DNA of 34,229 nt from Alphaproteobacteria bacterium. GTDB lineage: Bacteria > Pseudomonadota > Alphaproteobacteria > Rhizobiales > Xanthobacteraceae. The notes under the pieces are model-generated. The model had not been told where the DNA came from and did no database searches. It was given only the letters and a program-made list of their open reading frames with translations. A program made the position numbers and the translations under genes. Positions 17,260 to 24,959 of this stretch are shown here, one piece after another. The first letter of the stretch is position 1. The number at the start of each line of letters is the position of its first letter. Location of the stretch: NCBI GenBank assembly GCA_005885285.1, contig VAZG01000416.1, positions 1 to 34,229 of the forward strand. Reading direction: 5' to 3'.

Positions 17260-17503
17260 GGCGTCCCGCCGCCCATCTCCGTAGCCCTACGGAAAGCCGG
17301 CAAACCTCTTATGCCAAAGCGCGGGCGGCAACGTCAACGCGACAGTTGCCCGCGAATCACCGCGTCAATGCTAAAGTGCGCAGTATCGCCTCCGCTGTGT
17401 GACGCCGAGATGACGGGTGGTACCCGCCCGGGATGGGAAGTTGGCCCGCGAAATGCATGGCCGTTGTTGCACTTGCTGGGGGAGTGCTTGGAGCAAGAAA
17501 ACC

Positions 17504-17953
17504 GTGAGCGACTGGATCGATTACGGCGGCTATGCGCCGCATCTTTGCAGTAACGCGTATGAAAGGAAAACTTCAGGGAACCCGACACGTTGGAAGGCGC
17601 CGTTGCAAACTGGTTGTGCGGTCCTGCTATTAGCCTTGGTCTCCCATTTTGGGCAAGCCCGCGATCTCGACGGACGTTATGCCAAGGCCAACCCTGAATT
17701 GAAGGCCTGGTTCGACGGCTTGCGAAGCGGCAAAGGCCCTTGCTGCTCGGACGCCGATGGCACCGCGGTCAGCGACGTCGATTGGGAATCCGCGGCCGGA
17801 CATTATCGTGTCAGGCTGGATGGCCAATGGGTCGATGTTCCTGACGAGGCTGTCATCACCGAACCAAATCGCGTCGGCCGCACCATGGTGTGGCCGATCC
17901 GCGGTTATCTCGGGGTGACTATCCGCTGCTTCATGCCAGGCAGCATGACCTAG
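17504..17953 (+). CDS. Small exported hypothetical protein
   Basis: The conserved part begins at RDLDGRYAKANPELKAWFDG and contains CCSDADGTAVSDVDW (paired cysteines), a Gly-x-Tyr-x-Val-x-Leu strand, DGQWVDVPDEAV and WPIRGYLGVTIRCFMPG. It resembles a small periplasmic protein common in Bradyrhizobium and relatives; no function is known to me. Residues just upstream (RWKAPLQTGCAVLLLALV, then SHFGQA) form a good signal peptide. The start is uncertain. I list GTG 17504, which has GGAG ten bases upstream and gives 149 residues; TTG 17603 would give a shorter signal peptide, and ATG 17417 an implausibly long leader. Its stop is 24 bases from the end of the convergent VOC gene. Confidence 0.65.
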   Translation: MSDWIDYGGYAPHLCSNAYERKTSGNPTRWKAPLQTGCAVLLLALVSHFGQARDLDGRYAKANPELKAWFDGLRSGKGPCCSDADGTAVSDVDWESAAGHYRVRLDGQWVDVPDEAVITEPNRVGRTMVWPIRGYLGVTIRCFMPGSMT

Positions 17954-17976
17954 CGAGGCGGACGCTGCCGTCGTGC

Positions 17977-18360
17977 TCATGCGTATTTCTGGTCGCGCTC
18001 CAAAAGCTCGATCGAGATCCCTTGCGGCCCGCGGATGAAGCAGATACGCACGCCGGGCCTGATCGTCGTCGGCTCCCTCGTGAACTCGACGCCCTTGGCC
18101 TTGATCTCGGCGGCGACCGCATCGATGTCCTTTACGGTCAGCCCGAAATGATCGAGCCCCTGATACGGCGTCGCCGGCGGGGTGTGGACGCCATCGCCAG
18201 GCGTGACCGGCGCGATGAACACATTGGCGCCGCCCAGCTTGACGTCGATTCGCCCGGGGGCGCGGATGATGACGCCACCGAGAATGTTCTCGAGCCAGGC
18301 CGCGGTCGCCTCCGGATCGGGGCTGCGCAGGTGAACGTGATCCCAAGTGACAAGCGGCAT
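17977..18360 (-). CDS. VOC-superfamily (glyoxalase/dioxygenase-fold) protein
   Basis: Single vicinal-oxygen-chelate protein of 127 residues made of two beta-alpha-beta-beta-beta modules. Candidate metal ligands are a His in the opening strand (WDHVHLRS), the His of GLDHFGLTV, which begins the second module, and the Glu of ISIELLERD at the end. These match the His/His/Glu scheme of glyoxalase I and extradiol-type VOC proteins. The start at 18360 has GAGGAG eight bases upstream and removes an arginine-rich N-terminal extension of the open frame. VOC proteins include glyoxalases, epimerases and antibiotic-resistance proteins; nothing here decides among them. It is monocistronic, convergent with the small exported protein. 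Confidence 0.85.
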   Translation of the reverse strand: MPLVTWDHVHLRSPDPEATAAWLENILGGVIIRAPGRIDVKLGGANVFIAPVTPGDGVHTPPATPYQGLDHFGLTVKDIDAVAAEIKAKGVEFTREPTTIRPGVRICFIRGPQGISIELLERDQKYA

Positions 18361-18585
18361 CGTTGGTCTCCTCTCTTTTTTTGGACGCCGCCCTGTCGCG
18401 GCGCCGGGCACTGGCTGCGGCTGGTGGCTGCGCCAGATCGATTCTAGTGGCGGCGCTCTCGCATGGCCATCCCCTCAATGGCAATCGCATCCCCGCCATC
18501 AGAAAATTGCCGCGTTCCGATGCAACCATTTCAGGCTCGGCAGAGTTACCGGGCGTGGCGGACCCTACAGCGGCGATCGTCAAGC

Positions 18586-18617
18586 AAGCCGTACGGCGCT
18601 CCGCCCGTACGGCTTTT
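18586..18617 (+). terminator. Hairpin with T-tract lacking an obvious upstream gene
   Basis: AAGCCGTACGG (18586-18596) pairs perfectly with CCGTACGGCTT (18605-18615) across an eight-base loop, followed by further T residues on the plus strand. No plus-strand gene precedes it: the VOC gene to the left points away. The 311-base gap 18361-18671 otherwise holds the VOC promoter and no supported ORF. Confidence 0.65.
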
Positions 18618-18671
18618 CTCTGTGCGGCGCAGCAGGCATGACCGACGCGCCACGGGCTTGAGGACATGGCT

Positions 18672-19286
18672 ATGACTGTGGATGCGAGGTCGTGGTTCGC
18701 GAAAATCCGGAGCTATCGCCAGACCGACTTGTCAACGCAGGCGGCCGTACTGCTGCCGGTTGTGACGATCGCCGGGTTGACCGTCTGGACCGTGCTTTCG
18801 GGCGCGACGAGCGCCAACAGTTTGTCGGTGAGCCAATCCGTGTCGTCGCCGGCGTCGACGATTGCCGTCACCGAAAAGACGTCACTGCTCGATGCCGTGT
18901 CGCCACCCACGCAAGATCCGGCGATGCCCCCACAGGCTACTGCGCCTGCAGATCAGGCAACGGCGCCCGCCGCATCGCCGCTTGAGGAAGCGTCACCTCT
19001 CGACGGGCTGAAGATCTCGTCGCAATCCTGGCGCAGGGGCGGGCTCGGTTCGAAAGCGCTTGTCACCTTCACGCTCCGCAACAACAACGATTACGCGGTC
19101 AAGGATATAGAGATCGCCTGCGCCTTCAACCGCAGGGACGGCACCCATTTGACCGACCGCACGCGCCTGATCCCCGACACCGTCAACATGAAGAGCCGGA
19201 AGACCTTCGCCCGCATGCATGTCGGTTACGTGAATATCAATGCAAGTCAGGCAAGATGTTCGCTGGTGGCCGCCAACCGCCTCTAG
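18672..19286 (+). CDS. Single-pass membrane protein with Pro/Ala linker and beta-sandwich C-terminal domain
   Basis: Protein of 204 residues. A short cytoplasmic N-terminus precedes one transmembrane helix (AAVLLPVVTIAGLTVWTVL, about 24-44), then a Ser/Pro/Ala/Thr-rich linker (about 45-105) and a periplasmic domain with a beta-sandwich pattern: ALVTFTLRNNNDYAVKDIEI, then ACAFNRRDGTHL, ending with a single Cys. The domain resembles the FxLyD or other immunoglobulin-like modules that describe 'locally conserved' beta-strand repeats, which suggests protein-protein contact at the cell envelope. Of two ATGs, 18672 is better spaced from GAGG (18659-18662) than 18666. Function is not known to me, and no partner is apparent nearby. 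Confidence 0.72.
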   Translation: MTVDARSWFAKIRSYRQTDLSTQAAVLLPVVTIAGLTVWTVLSGATSANSLSVSQSVSSPASTIAVTEKTSLLDAVSPPTQDPAMPPQATAPADQATAPAASPLEEASPLDGLKISSQSWRRGGLGSKALVTFTLRNNNDYAVKDIEIACAFNRRDGTHLTDRTRLIPDTVNMKSRKTFARMHVGYVNINASQARCSLVAANRL

Positions 19287-19514
19287 GCGCGATCCCGGAA
19301 GCTTGCCCTCGGGCTGCGATCCGAGCGATGGCACCGGTTTTGGGTCAGACCAAGCCGAACGAGGTGTTCGACACCGGGACTGGCTCTGCCATCAGCCGGT
19401 AGCGAAAAAGTTATCGCCCCGTTGAACCGGATGGGTGGCATCAGGAACCAATCGTAATATCTCCAGTTGAGTGGTGGACGGTCCGCGCCCGCGCGCGGAT
19501 GGAGCAGTGCTTAG

Positions 19515-20000
19515 ATGCCCGTGTTGCGTTATTTTCTGTTCGTCGGTGGAGCATTGCTCGCGCTGCTGCTGGTAGCCAATGGGCTGCTGCCGGAGGTGCC
19601 CGCGACGGACAGCGTGGTGTCCAGCATTGATCCTCCGGTCATCAGGATTCATTCCGATCGGAAGTGGCCGGAGCGGGTGGTATTTGACACCAGCCAGCCC
19701 ACGATCGCGCCCTTGACGGTTGCAAAGGCGAGTGAGCCTATCGCCGCAGCAGCCGTTGCCGTAGCGTCCCCGGCGGTTACCGTAGCTTCGCCGAAGGCGC
19801 GCGTGCGCGAGGCCTTTGCCCAATTGCCGCTGTCTGAGCAGATACCGCCGGTCGATGCCAGGAAGCTGGCAGCCAAACCGCCCAAGCGCAAACTAGCGAA
19901 GACACGTCCTGTGCAACAGCCGATGCCGCCGGCTTGGCAGCAGCCAACGATGCTGGTCGCCCAGCAGCCGCATTTCGGGCTGTTCGGCAATACTTGGTGA
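19515..20000 (+). CDS. Small membrane-anchored hypothetical protein (161 aa)
   Basis: Protein of 161 residues with one N-terminal transmembrane segment (YFLFVGGALLALLLVANGLL, residues 6-25), a conserved-looking stretch PPVIRIHSDRKWPERVVFDT, then an Ala/Val/Pro-rich linker (about 65-100) and a basic, Gln/Pro-rich tail (KPPKRKLAKTRPVQQP). The IRIHS-(D/E)-RKWPERVVFDT block is one I recall from short proteins of Bradyrhizobium and neighbours, annotated only as hypothetical. A likely topology is N-terminal anchor with a periplasmic tail; the basic region could contact DNA, peptidoglycan or lipids. The start is the first ATG of the frame, without a strong ribosome site. No operon partner. Confidence 0.68.
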   Translation: MPVLRYFLFVGGALLALLLVANGLLPEVPATDSVVSSIDPPVIRIHSDRKWPERVVFDTSQPTIAPLTVAKASEPIAAAAVAVASPAVTVASPKARVREAFAQLPLSEQIPPVDARKLAAKPPKRKLAKTRPVQQPMPPAWQQPTMLVAQQPHFGLFGNTW

Positions 20001-20243
20001 GCTGCCGCTTGGCAGCCATAGATGCCGTTGAGCGTCAGGGCTGCGATTAGCAGCACGCGAGGCTTGGAGTGAAATCTTCCGGCTTTCCTTGAGGTGGACT
20101 TCCGTAATTTCACGGATTATCGCACTGCGAAATCCACAACCTTGAAGGACAGGCGCCATAATCAAACCACGATTGACCGACGCCATGACCGGGCGTTCGT
20201 TGGACGGCTTTGGGGTGGGCACACGCGTGGTTAGGGGCCGACT

Positions 20244-20381
20244 ATGACGACATTCCAGGCTATCATGTTCGGTGTAATGCTGGCGCTGACGCCAAGCTTA
20301 GTTGCGCTGGCCGTTTTTCTTTACCGTGAATGGATCGTAACGCGGGACGAATGCGCGGGCCGCCTAGAGTTTCATGACTAG
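20244..20381 (+). CDS. Tiny single-pass membrane protein (45 aa)
   Basis: Forty-five residues: MTTFQAIMFGVMLALTPSLV begins a hydrophobic helix that continues to AVFLYREWIV, followed by a charged tail (TRDECAGRLEFHD). AGGGG lies nine bases before the ATG. Small proteins with this layout (MTTFQAIMFG-, then LTPSL-) are, from memory, common in Bradyrhizobium. The function is unknown; a membrane regulator or assembly factor is plausible, but unsupported. Confidence 0.65.
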   Translation: MTTFQAIMFGVMLALTPSLVALAVFLYREWIVTRDECAGRLEFHD

Positions 20382-20529
20382 CCAACCGATCTTGTTGGCG
20401 AAATCGTTTTGTCGCGGGCTTTCACGCGTTCACGCCCAGATTTGAACCGACGCGCTCGCGCGGCGTGACGGAGAATTGCGGCTGTCCATCACTCGGATCG
20501 AGTTGTTCGGGTTTTGAAACGACGCAGCG

Positions 20530-20709
20530 CTTGCCCTATCGCCTTGGCAGCCGCGGCAGGTGCTCGTGATTGGCCTTCAGCAATTTGTCACGCTCTTTCC
20601 CACACGCCGTCTTGGCGTAGGCGTTGTTGCCATGGCGGCGATCGCCGGCGAATTGCGCGCCGCGCGTGCTCATGCCACGCCAAGCAAAACCGTGGCCGCG
20701 CGCGCCGGC
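20530..20709 (-). pseudogene. Degraded small exported protein (frameshifted)
   Basis: On the minus strand GARGHGFAWRGMSTRGAQFA leads into GDRRHGNNAYAKTACGKERDKLL, then shifts frame near 20577; the continuation TSTCRGCQGD appears one frame over. The pattern (His/Arg-rich start, GDRRHGN-AY, KERDKLL, final CRGC) recalls a small secreted protein family of Bradyrhizobium. The region upstream lacks a signal peptide, so both ends are damaged. The rest of the 20382-20976 gap shows no gene. Confidence 0.4.
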
Positions 20710-20976
20710 AAGCAACGCAGCGGAAATAGGGGACACCGTCACGGCGTCCATCGCGATCGTCGGCGATCGCGTCGCGTCCAACATTCCTGGCCGATTTCGC
20801 CGTAAGACCATTTCGAAAACGATTGCAGCGCTGAGGGCGAAATCAGGTCAGGTCGATCGAGTCTTGCGCGCGACCGGGGCGGGGGAGATTAAGAAAGAAT
20901 TTACCATAATTCGTCAGGCTGAGATCAGGACCGACGCGTAGCGAGTTGATCGGCCAACTCTACATGCGTCGAGGAA

Positions 20977-21198
20977 ATGATCTTGGGCAAAGCGGTTTCG
21001 AAACTAGTGCTGAAGCACGCTGGAAGATGCCTGATTTTATCAGTTTCCGCGGTACTCATGTCATCCGGCGGAAGCGCCGCGGATCTTCGCCTTCCAATCG
21101 ATCCTATCGTGGCGCGACCCGCGGCAACGCCGCAGCCTAAGAGCCGCTGGCAACTCTTTCAGGAGTTCTTGCAGTGGAGAAGGCAGCAGTCTCGTTAG
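20977..21198 (+). CDS. Small exported hypothetical protein (73 aa)
   Basis: Seventy-three residues. A long basic n-region (MILGKAVSKLVLKHAGR) and a hydrophobic core (CLILSVSAVLMSSGGSAADL) form a signal peptide with likely cleavage after GSA. The mature part is about 40 residues (RLPIDPIVARPAATPQPKSR, then WQLFQEFLQWRRQQSR) and ends in an amphipathic, Trp- and Arg-rich helix. GTCGAGGAA precedes the ATG directly. I do not recognise a family. The basic amphipathic helix could bind membranes or another periplasmic protein. It lies in the decayed tract beside tRNA-Arg, so it may be an accessory gene. Confidence 0.6.
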   Translation: MILGKAVSKLVLKHAGRCLILSVSAVLMSSGGSAADLRLPIDPIVARPAATPQPKSRWQLFQEFLQWRRQQSR

Positions 21199-21270
21199 AC
21201 TGCGTATGTGAGCGCGCCTTCGCAAGTGGCATGGATGACGCGGGCCACTTACTTTCCTCATCGGCCCCGA

Positions 21271-21609
21271 TCAAACGCGCTTGCACGCTCCGGTCGCGGA
21301 CTTGGCTGGCTCCTCCGAAAGCCATTTTTCAATTTCCGATGGGCAAACGATTCGCTTTGGCACAACAGGATTTAGTGTTCCCGCAGTAACTTCGGCGCCC
21401 GCCGCAATCTTGACTGCAGCAAACTGTTTGGCCTCGGATTCGCTGGCAAAGGTTCGGGAGTGGCGGGAGTAATAGTATCCGGTCTTTTCTTGGTGCGGAA
21501 CGCAAATTGAGACGTACCAAATATTCGGGATTTTCCTGATCACGATGGCTGTGGGCCCCTGCCGATGCTGGTCGTGATGTTTGTCGCAGCAGTTCGACGG
21601 CCGGTTCAT
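21271..21609 (-). CDS. Small conserved hypothetical protein with integrase-arm-like pattern
   Basis: Up to 112 residues. The conserved part starts at VIRKIPNIWYVSICVPHQ, continues GYYYSRHSRTFASESEAKQF and AAVKIAAGAEVTAGTLNP, and ends KRIVCPSEIEKWL. The pattern of short strands, then a helix with a run of 'F-x-S/T-E-x-E-A-K-x-F-A' followed by a Gly-Thr-x-Asn-Pro turn is like the three-stranded AP2/integrase N-arm modules that bind DNA, though this is only a resemblance. ATG 21609 is the listed start; GTG 21543, at the beginning of the conserved part and behind AGGGG, may be the real one, giving 91 residues. No integrase catalytic domain follows. I recall similar short genes in Bradyrhizobium. 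Confidence 0.6.
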   Translation of the reverse strand: MNRPSNCCDKHHDQHRQGPTAIVIRKIPNIWYVSICVPHQEKTGYYYSRHSRTFASESEAKQFAAVKIAAGAEVTAGTLNPVVPKRIVCPSEIEKWLSEEPAKSATGACKRV

Positions 21610-21751
21610 TTTTGTCCGGAACGGACCCGGTACAACAATGGCGCGCTACGGCCGATCAAGATGGGCGCTATGGCTTCGCTGCGGCGCTATGAAGCTGCGC
21701 TTGCCGGCCTTCGCTATATCGACCATGCCTTTGTTCCCGTTTTGGGCTAAG

Positions 21752-21978
21752 TTGAACCGTGTCATCGCTCGAAACGTGCTCGTCAGCTTCTCGGGCAAGC
21801 ACCCGGAAGCAAAGGTCTCGCTCGAAGGCTGGCACACGATCATGGAAGCCGCGCAATGGAGATCAACCGATGAGGTCCAGAAGGCGGCTCCGAAGGCCAA
21901 GGTGCTGAACCGCGAGCGTCGCAGGAGGAAACTGTCGCCTGGTGGACGCCTTCGATTTTCGTCGGCAGATTGCTTTTG
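21752..21978 (+). pseudogene. HigB-type toxin remnant
   Basis: Beginning at TTG 21752 the frame reads NRVIARNVLVSFSGKHPEAK, SLEGWHTIMEAAQWRSTDEV and KAAPKAKVLNRERR. This is the N-terminal two-thirds of a HigB-family mRNA interferase, whose family pattern is short V-I-A, K-HP-, W, and A-W-x-(S/T)-x-x-D-V. It then shifts frame: VAGGNCRLVDAFDFRRQIAF continues in another frame after loss of a few bases near 21918. The C-terminal K-F-x-G-T-H-x-x-Y-D-x-I region of the family is missing because transposase sequence begins at about 21979. No HigA antitoxin gene is adjacent. The toxin cannot be made in active form. Confidence 0.65.
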
Positions 21979-22188
21979 ACTTGCGGCCGCATCTGCTTCT
22001 ATCGGCAGAAGATCAATCTCAGCCAGGTGTTCGCCGGCCAGACCGTCGGTATCAAGCAAACCGACGAGCGGATTTGGCTCGTCAGCTTTATCGATTACGA
22101 TCTCGGATACTTCGACGACGAGACTTGCAGGCTCGAACCCCTTGCAAATCGCTTCGGATCAAAAGTGTTGCCCATGTCTTCGGTATAA
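21979..22188 (+). mobile_element. C-terminal fragment of an integrase-core transposase (probably IS481-like)
   Basis: About 70 codons read TCGRICFYRQKINLSQVF, AGQTVGIKQTDERIWLV, SFIDYDLGYFDDETCRLEP and end KVLPMSSV. This Ile-Trp-Leu-Val-Ser-Phe, Tyr-Asp-Leu-Gly block with the terminal LPMS is what I know as the C-terminus of a common rhizobial DDE transposase. The family name IS481 is my best guess. The catalytic core is absent. It is fused directly to the HigB remnant on the left and stops 37 bases from the 3' end of tRNA-Arg. Confidence 0.65.
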
Positions 22189-22225
22189 TCCGTAACCCAT
22201 GTGTCCGGTACGGACCGTACCGAAA

Positions 22226-22302
22226 TGGCGCGCTCGGAGAGATTCGAACTCCCGACCCTCGGAATCGAAATCCGATGCTCTATCCAGCTGAGCTACGAGC
22301 GC
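22226..22302 (-). tRNA. tRNA-Arg (anticodon TCG)
   Basis: Full cloverleaf of 77 bases on the minus strand. The acceptor stem GCGCTCG (22302-22296) pairs with CGAGCGC (22236-22230). The D-arm contains AGCTCAGCTGGATAGAGC; the anticodon stem TCGGA/TCCGA holds loop TTTCGAT with anticodon TCG (reads CGA, Arg). The T-arm has GGGAGTTCGAATCTCTC. CCA is encoded (22228-22226). Its 3' side faces the decayed accessory tract, a usual site for island integration. Confidence 0.95.
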
Positions 22303-22507
22303 CTAAGTATTTCGAAAGGGTTGGCACCCCAACTTTCCCGCCTCCTTGTTGGCTCTGGTTGCAGCAGCTGCGAACCAACTCGTCAGGCCGACCAATTCGC
22401 ATTTAGCGGCCTGCTTTTCAAGCCTGTCGAGGCGGCCCTTCAGGCGGAGCGCGTTCACAGCCTATTCAGCTTGGGCGCCTGAAAATCCGCTCAATCGGAG
22501 GCAGCCT

Positions 22508-22810
22508 ATGAGACTTCTATGGAGCGCCCTCGTCGCGGTAGGCCCGTTCGTCTGTGCGGTCGCGGCTCATGCGCAATCCACCACATCCACTGCGGCGGCG
22601 CCGGTCAATCCCGCCGCTGCCGCGCCGGTTCCGAGCGGTAAACGGTTTGCCTGTCAAACCGCTTCGCAGGGATTGAAAGGCCAGGAGCAAAAGGACCAAA
22701 TGCAGCTTTGCATGGCGCAGGCCCGCCTCGACTGCCTCAAGCAGGCGATCGATCAAAAGATCGTCGGTCCGCAAAGGAAGGACTTTGTGAAAAGCTGCCT
22801 ACAAGAATAG
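22508..22810 (+). CDS. Exported PsiF-repeat-like protein (100 aa)
   Basis: Periplasmic protein of 100 residues. MRLLWSALVAVGPFVCAVAAHAQ is a signal peptide cleaved after HAQ, followed by an Ala/Pro/Thr spacer (24-45). The mature domain has two related Cys-bounded helices: CQTASQGLKGQEQKDQMQLC and CLKQAIDQKIVGPQRKDFVK ending SCLQE. The second matches the PsiF repeat (C-x-x-x-A, K-x-x-x-(D/E)-R-K-x-F-x-x-x-C-L); the first looks like a diverged duplicate. PsiF is a phosphate-starvation-induced exported protein of unknown function. The Cys spacing suggests each repeat is a disulfide-stapled helical hairpin. The ATG follows GGAGGCAGCCT. It stands alone beside the tRNA. Confidence 0.72.
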   Translation: MRLLWSALVAVGPFVCAVAAHAQSTTSTAAAPVNPAAAAPVPSGKRFACQTASQGLKGQEQKDQMQLCMAQARLDCLKQAIDQKIVGPQRKDFVKSCLQE

Positions 22811-22871
22811 CTGCACGGGATGCGGCGATCTCCGCCGTCTGTCTTTCAGCACGAAACAGTTCGCGCATGTC

Positions 22872-23141
22872 TTAGAAGCAGGGATGCCGCTGGTGGTCCT
22901 GGCCGATATAGGTCGCAGAGCCCTGGTAGCAGTGGTTGGTCGAGGGGCCGTCGTAGTAGGCGAACGTGCCGGCCTCAACGCCGGGTCCGTAATTGTGGAG
23001 ATAACTAATCGGGTAGGGCAGCCCATAATTATAATCCCGATAGGCATGGTGGCGATGATGGTGCCTGGCCTGCGCGAGCGTGGGCGCGATCATAATTGCC
23101 GACAAAACGACGGCGGCTGCGAAAAGCTTTATTCTGATCAT
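22872..23141 (-). CDS. Small secreted His/Tyr-rich protein (89 aa)
   Basis: Eighty-nine residues with a signal peptide (MIRIKLFAAAVVLSAIMIA, cleaved around TLAQA) and a mature part opening with a histidine cluster (RHHHRHHAYRDYNYG), then tyrosine- and glycine-rich sequence, with two cysteines (NHCYQGS and a terminal HPCF). The His cluster could bind metal ions; the paired cysteines could form a disulfide. GGAGAAACGAG immediately precedes ATG 23141, so the longer frame is not used. Similar small His-rich exported proteins are common in Bradyrhizobium genomes; no function is established that I know of. Monocistronic. Confidence 0.7.
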   Translation of the reverse strand: MIRIKLFAAAVVLSAIMIAPTLAQARHHHRHHAYRDYNYGLPYPISYLHNYGPGVEAGTFAYYDGPSTNHCYQGSATYIGQDHQRHPCF

Positions 23142-23367
23142 CTCGTTTCTCCGACAATCCCACCAAGCGATGGACATTGTAGGTCAATTCGGCGCTTAAG
23201 CTAGCGCGAAGCATCGGACAGGAGTGCCGAAAAACCCCTCATCCTGCCCATTTTTGGCCTTTTGTGGATGCTTAACAAATTTCCAACACAGTACGGCCAA
23301 AGTTCTGCGGTCGGCTCCAGTCACGGACCGGCCCCTCCGTCACAAAGGCTGCCCTCTCGACCGATCC

Positions 23368-23814
23368 ATGCGCATCACGCCTCTCGCCATGCTGAGCCTT
23401 TGCTTTTTCGTCGGGACACCGGCGCGCGCCGATTTGCACATCACGCGCGATCACGGCGGCTATGTCGAGGAATACAAGGCCAAGTACAAGCGCATCCGCG
23501 ATCACGGCGAGCGCGTCATCATCGACGGCATCTGCAATTCGGCCTGCACGCTGGTGTTCGGCATTGTGCCGATGAACAAGATCTGCGTGACACCGAAGGC
23601 TAGCCTTGGCTTCCATCAGGCCTATTACGACAAGGCGTTCACCTTTGGGATCAAGGTCACGAGCACCGAGGGCACCTCCGACCTGATGTCCTATTATCCG
23701 GGCGCGGTGAAGGACTGGATCCGCAGGAATGGCGGGCTCACCACCGAGATGAAGAAGATCAAGAACGGCGAAGATCTCTGGAAGATCGTCGATCCCTGTC
23801 CGGAAGAGTGGTGA
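23368..23814 (+). CDS. Exported Clp/crotonase-fold-like protein
   Basis: Periplasmic protein of 148 residues. The signal peptide (MRITPLAMLSLCFFVGTPARA) ends at Ala21, so I start at 23368; the upstream 48 codons of the open frame are not protein-like. The mature part has the motif family RVIIDGICNSACTLVFGIV and CVTPKASLGFHQA. Gly-x-Cys-x-Ser-Ala-Cys-Thr and the following Gly-Phe-His resemble the active-site neighbourhood of periplasmic ClpP/crotonase-like proteins found in Rhizobiales. The Ser of NSACT would be the nucleophile and the His of GFHQA its partner. At 148 residues it is shorter than a full ClpP (about 200), so catalysis is unproven. No good ribosome site is visible. Possibly a protease-like envelope protein. 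Confidence 0.72.
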   Translation: MRITPLAMLSLCFFVGTPARADLHITRDHGGYVEEYKAKYKRIRDHGERVIIDGICNSACTLVFGIVPMNKICVTPKASLGFHQAYYDKAFTFGIKVTSTEGTSDLMSYYPGAVKDWIRRNGGLTTEMKKIKNGEDLWKIVDPCPEEW

Positions 23815-23904
23815 TTACGAACGCGCGCGGGGCACGCGCACCCGTTCGCGTTCGTGCCCTGGCACTTTTGATTCCGGATAGTTCGTGCCAAAACCTGAGC
23901 GCCG

Positions 23905-24564
23905 TCATTTTGGCTGCGGCACGATCCGGATATATGGTTTTGGCGATTTCCAGCCCTGCGGATAGATCGTCTTGGCCTCGTCGTCGCTGACGGAGCCGGC
24001 GATGATGACGTCTTCGCCCTGTTTCCAGTCGGCCGGCGTTGCGACGCGATGCTTTGCCGTCATCTGCAATGAATCGATCGAGCGCAGGATTTCCTGGAAA
24101 TTGCGTCCCGTCGTCATGGGATAGACCATCACCAGCTTGATCTTCTTGTCCGGCCCGATGACGAAGACGTTGCGCACCGTCTGGTTATCGGCGGGCGTGC
24201 GCTTCAAGGGATCGCCGGAGGTGGAAGCCGGCAGCATGTCGTAAAGCTTCGAGACGTTGTAGTCGGTATCGCCGATCATCGGATAGTTCGGCGCGGCACC
24301 CTGCGTCTCCTTGATGTCTTCCGACCATTTCGAATGCCGGTCGACGGGATCGACGCTCAAGCCGATCAGCTTGACGCCGCGTTTGTCGAATTCCGGCTTG
24401 AGCTTGGCGAGCGCGCCGAGCTCGGTGGTGCAAACGGGTGTGAAATCCTTGGGATGCGAGAACAAAAGTGCCCAGCTATTGCCGATCCAGTCGTGGAATT
24501 TGATTTTACCTTCGGTGGTCTCGGCTTCGAAATCCGGGGCGACAGCGCCAATCTGAAGTGCCAT
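23905..24564 (-). CDS. 1-Cys peroxiredoxin (Prx6 type)
   Basis: Cytoplasmic thiol peroxidase of 219 residues that reduces H2O2 and organic peroxides. The peroxidatic Cys45 lies in FTPVCTTE with Thr42 and the downstream catalytic Arg of TVRNVFVIG. The C-terminal domain (about 165-219, with KQGEDVIIAG and IRIVPQPK) is the extended dimerisation arm of the Prx6/1-Cys class. No resolving cysteine is visible, so an external reductant is expected. The upstream GATGAGGTCGTGAC gives a well-spaced GAGG for ATG 24564. It is a single gene; no OxyR gene or site is evident beside it. Length and motif order agree with the family in full. Confidence 0.95.
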   Translation of the reverse strand: MALQIGAVAPDFEAETTEGKIKFHDWIGNSWALLFSHPKDFTPVCTTELGALAKLKPEFDKRGVKLIGLSVDPVDRHSKWSEDIKETQGAAPNYPMIGDTDYNVSKLYDMLPASTSGDPLKRTPADNQTVRNVFVIGPDKKIKLVMVYPMTTGRNFQEILRSIDSLQMTAKHRVATPADWKQGEDVIIAGSVSDDEAKTIYPQGWKSPKPYIRIVPQPK

Positions 24565-24959
24565 GTCACGACCTCATCTTATTCAAGCTGCAGGGAAATT
24601 TGCCGCCGCTAATATAATCGGCCAAGGGCGCTAAGTTAACGGCTTGTAGGCAGAAGGGTAGATCATTCTACCAAACGCGGAACTCCTAGCACCTTCTTTT
24701 GACCCGTGCCTATGCGACGAAATAACCACAATCATCGCAAAAGCCGTCTTGGCGGTAAAATCCCCGATTGCCCCGATATCGCCTTTTATGGTCCTCATCA
24801 CGCCGGTCCCGGTCCGCTGGTTCGCGAACCGATGCGGGAATAAATGCGACTAATCGGCAACCAACTAAGAAACTCGCGATCCGAACTTCGAATCGTTAAC
24901 CGCTCGTTTACGCCCGCGTGGAAATGCTGGATCAGAACAAGAAACTGAGAAGTTGTAAT
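24565..24959. other. 395-base intergenic region, no convincing gene
   Basis: This holds the peroxiredoxin promoter at the left and the promoter of the next gene at the right (AT-richer tract with GTTAACCGCTCGTTTAC near 24894). A 43-codon plus-strand frame at 24712-24843 has no ribosome site and no recognisable product, so I do not call it. Confidence 0.5.

Noticed and set aside
20624..20941. 105-codon plus-strand frame
   Set aside because: Opposite the degraded small exported protein; composition is antisense-like and there is no ribosome site.
24712..24843. 43-codon plus-strand frame
   Set aside because: No ribosome site, no hydrophobic or domain pattern, no recognised relative.
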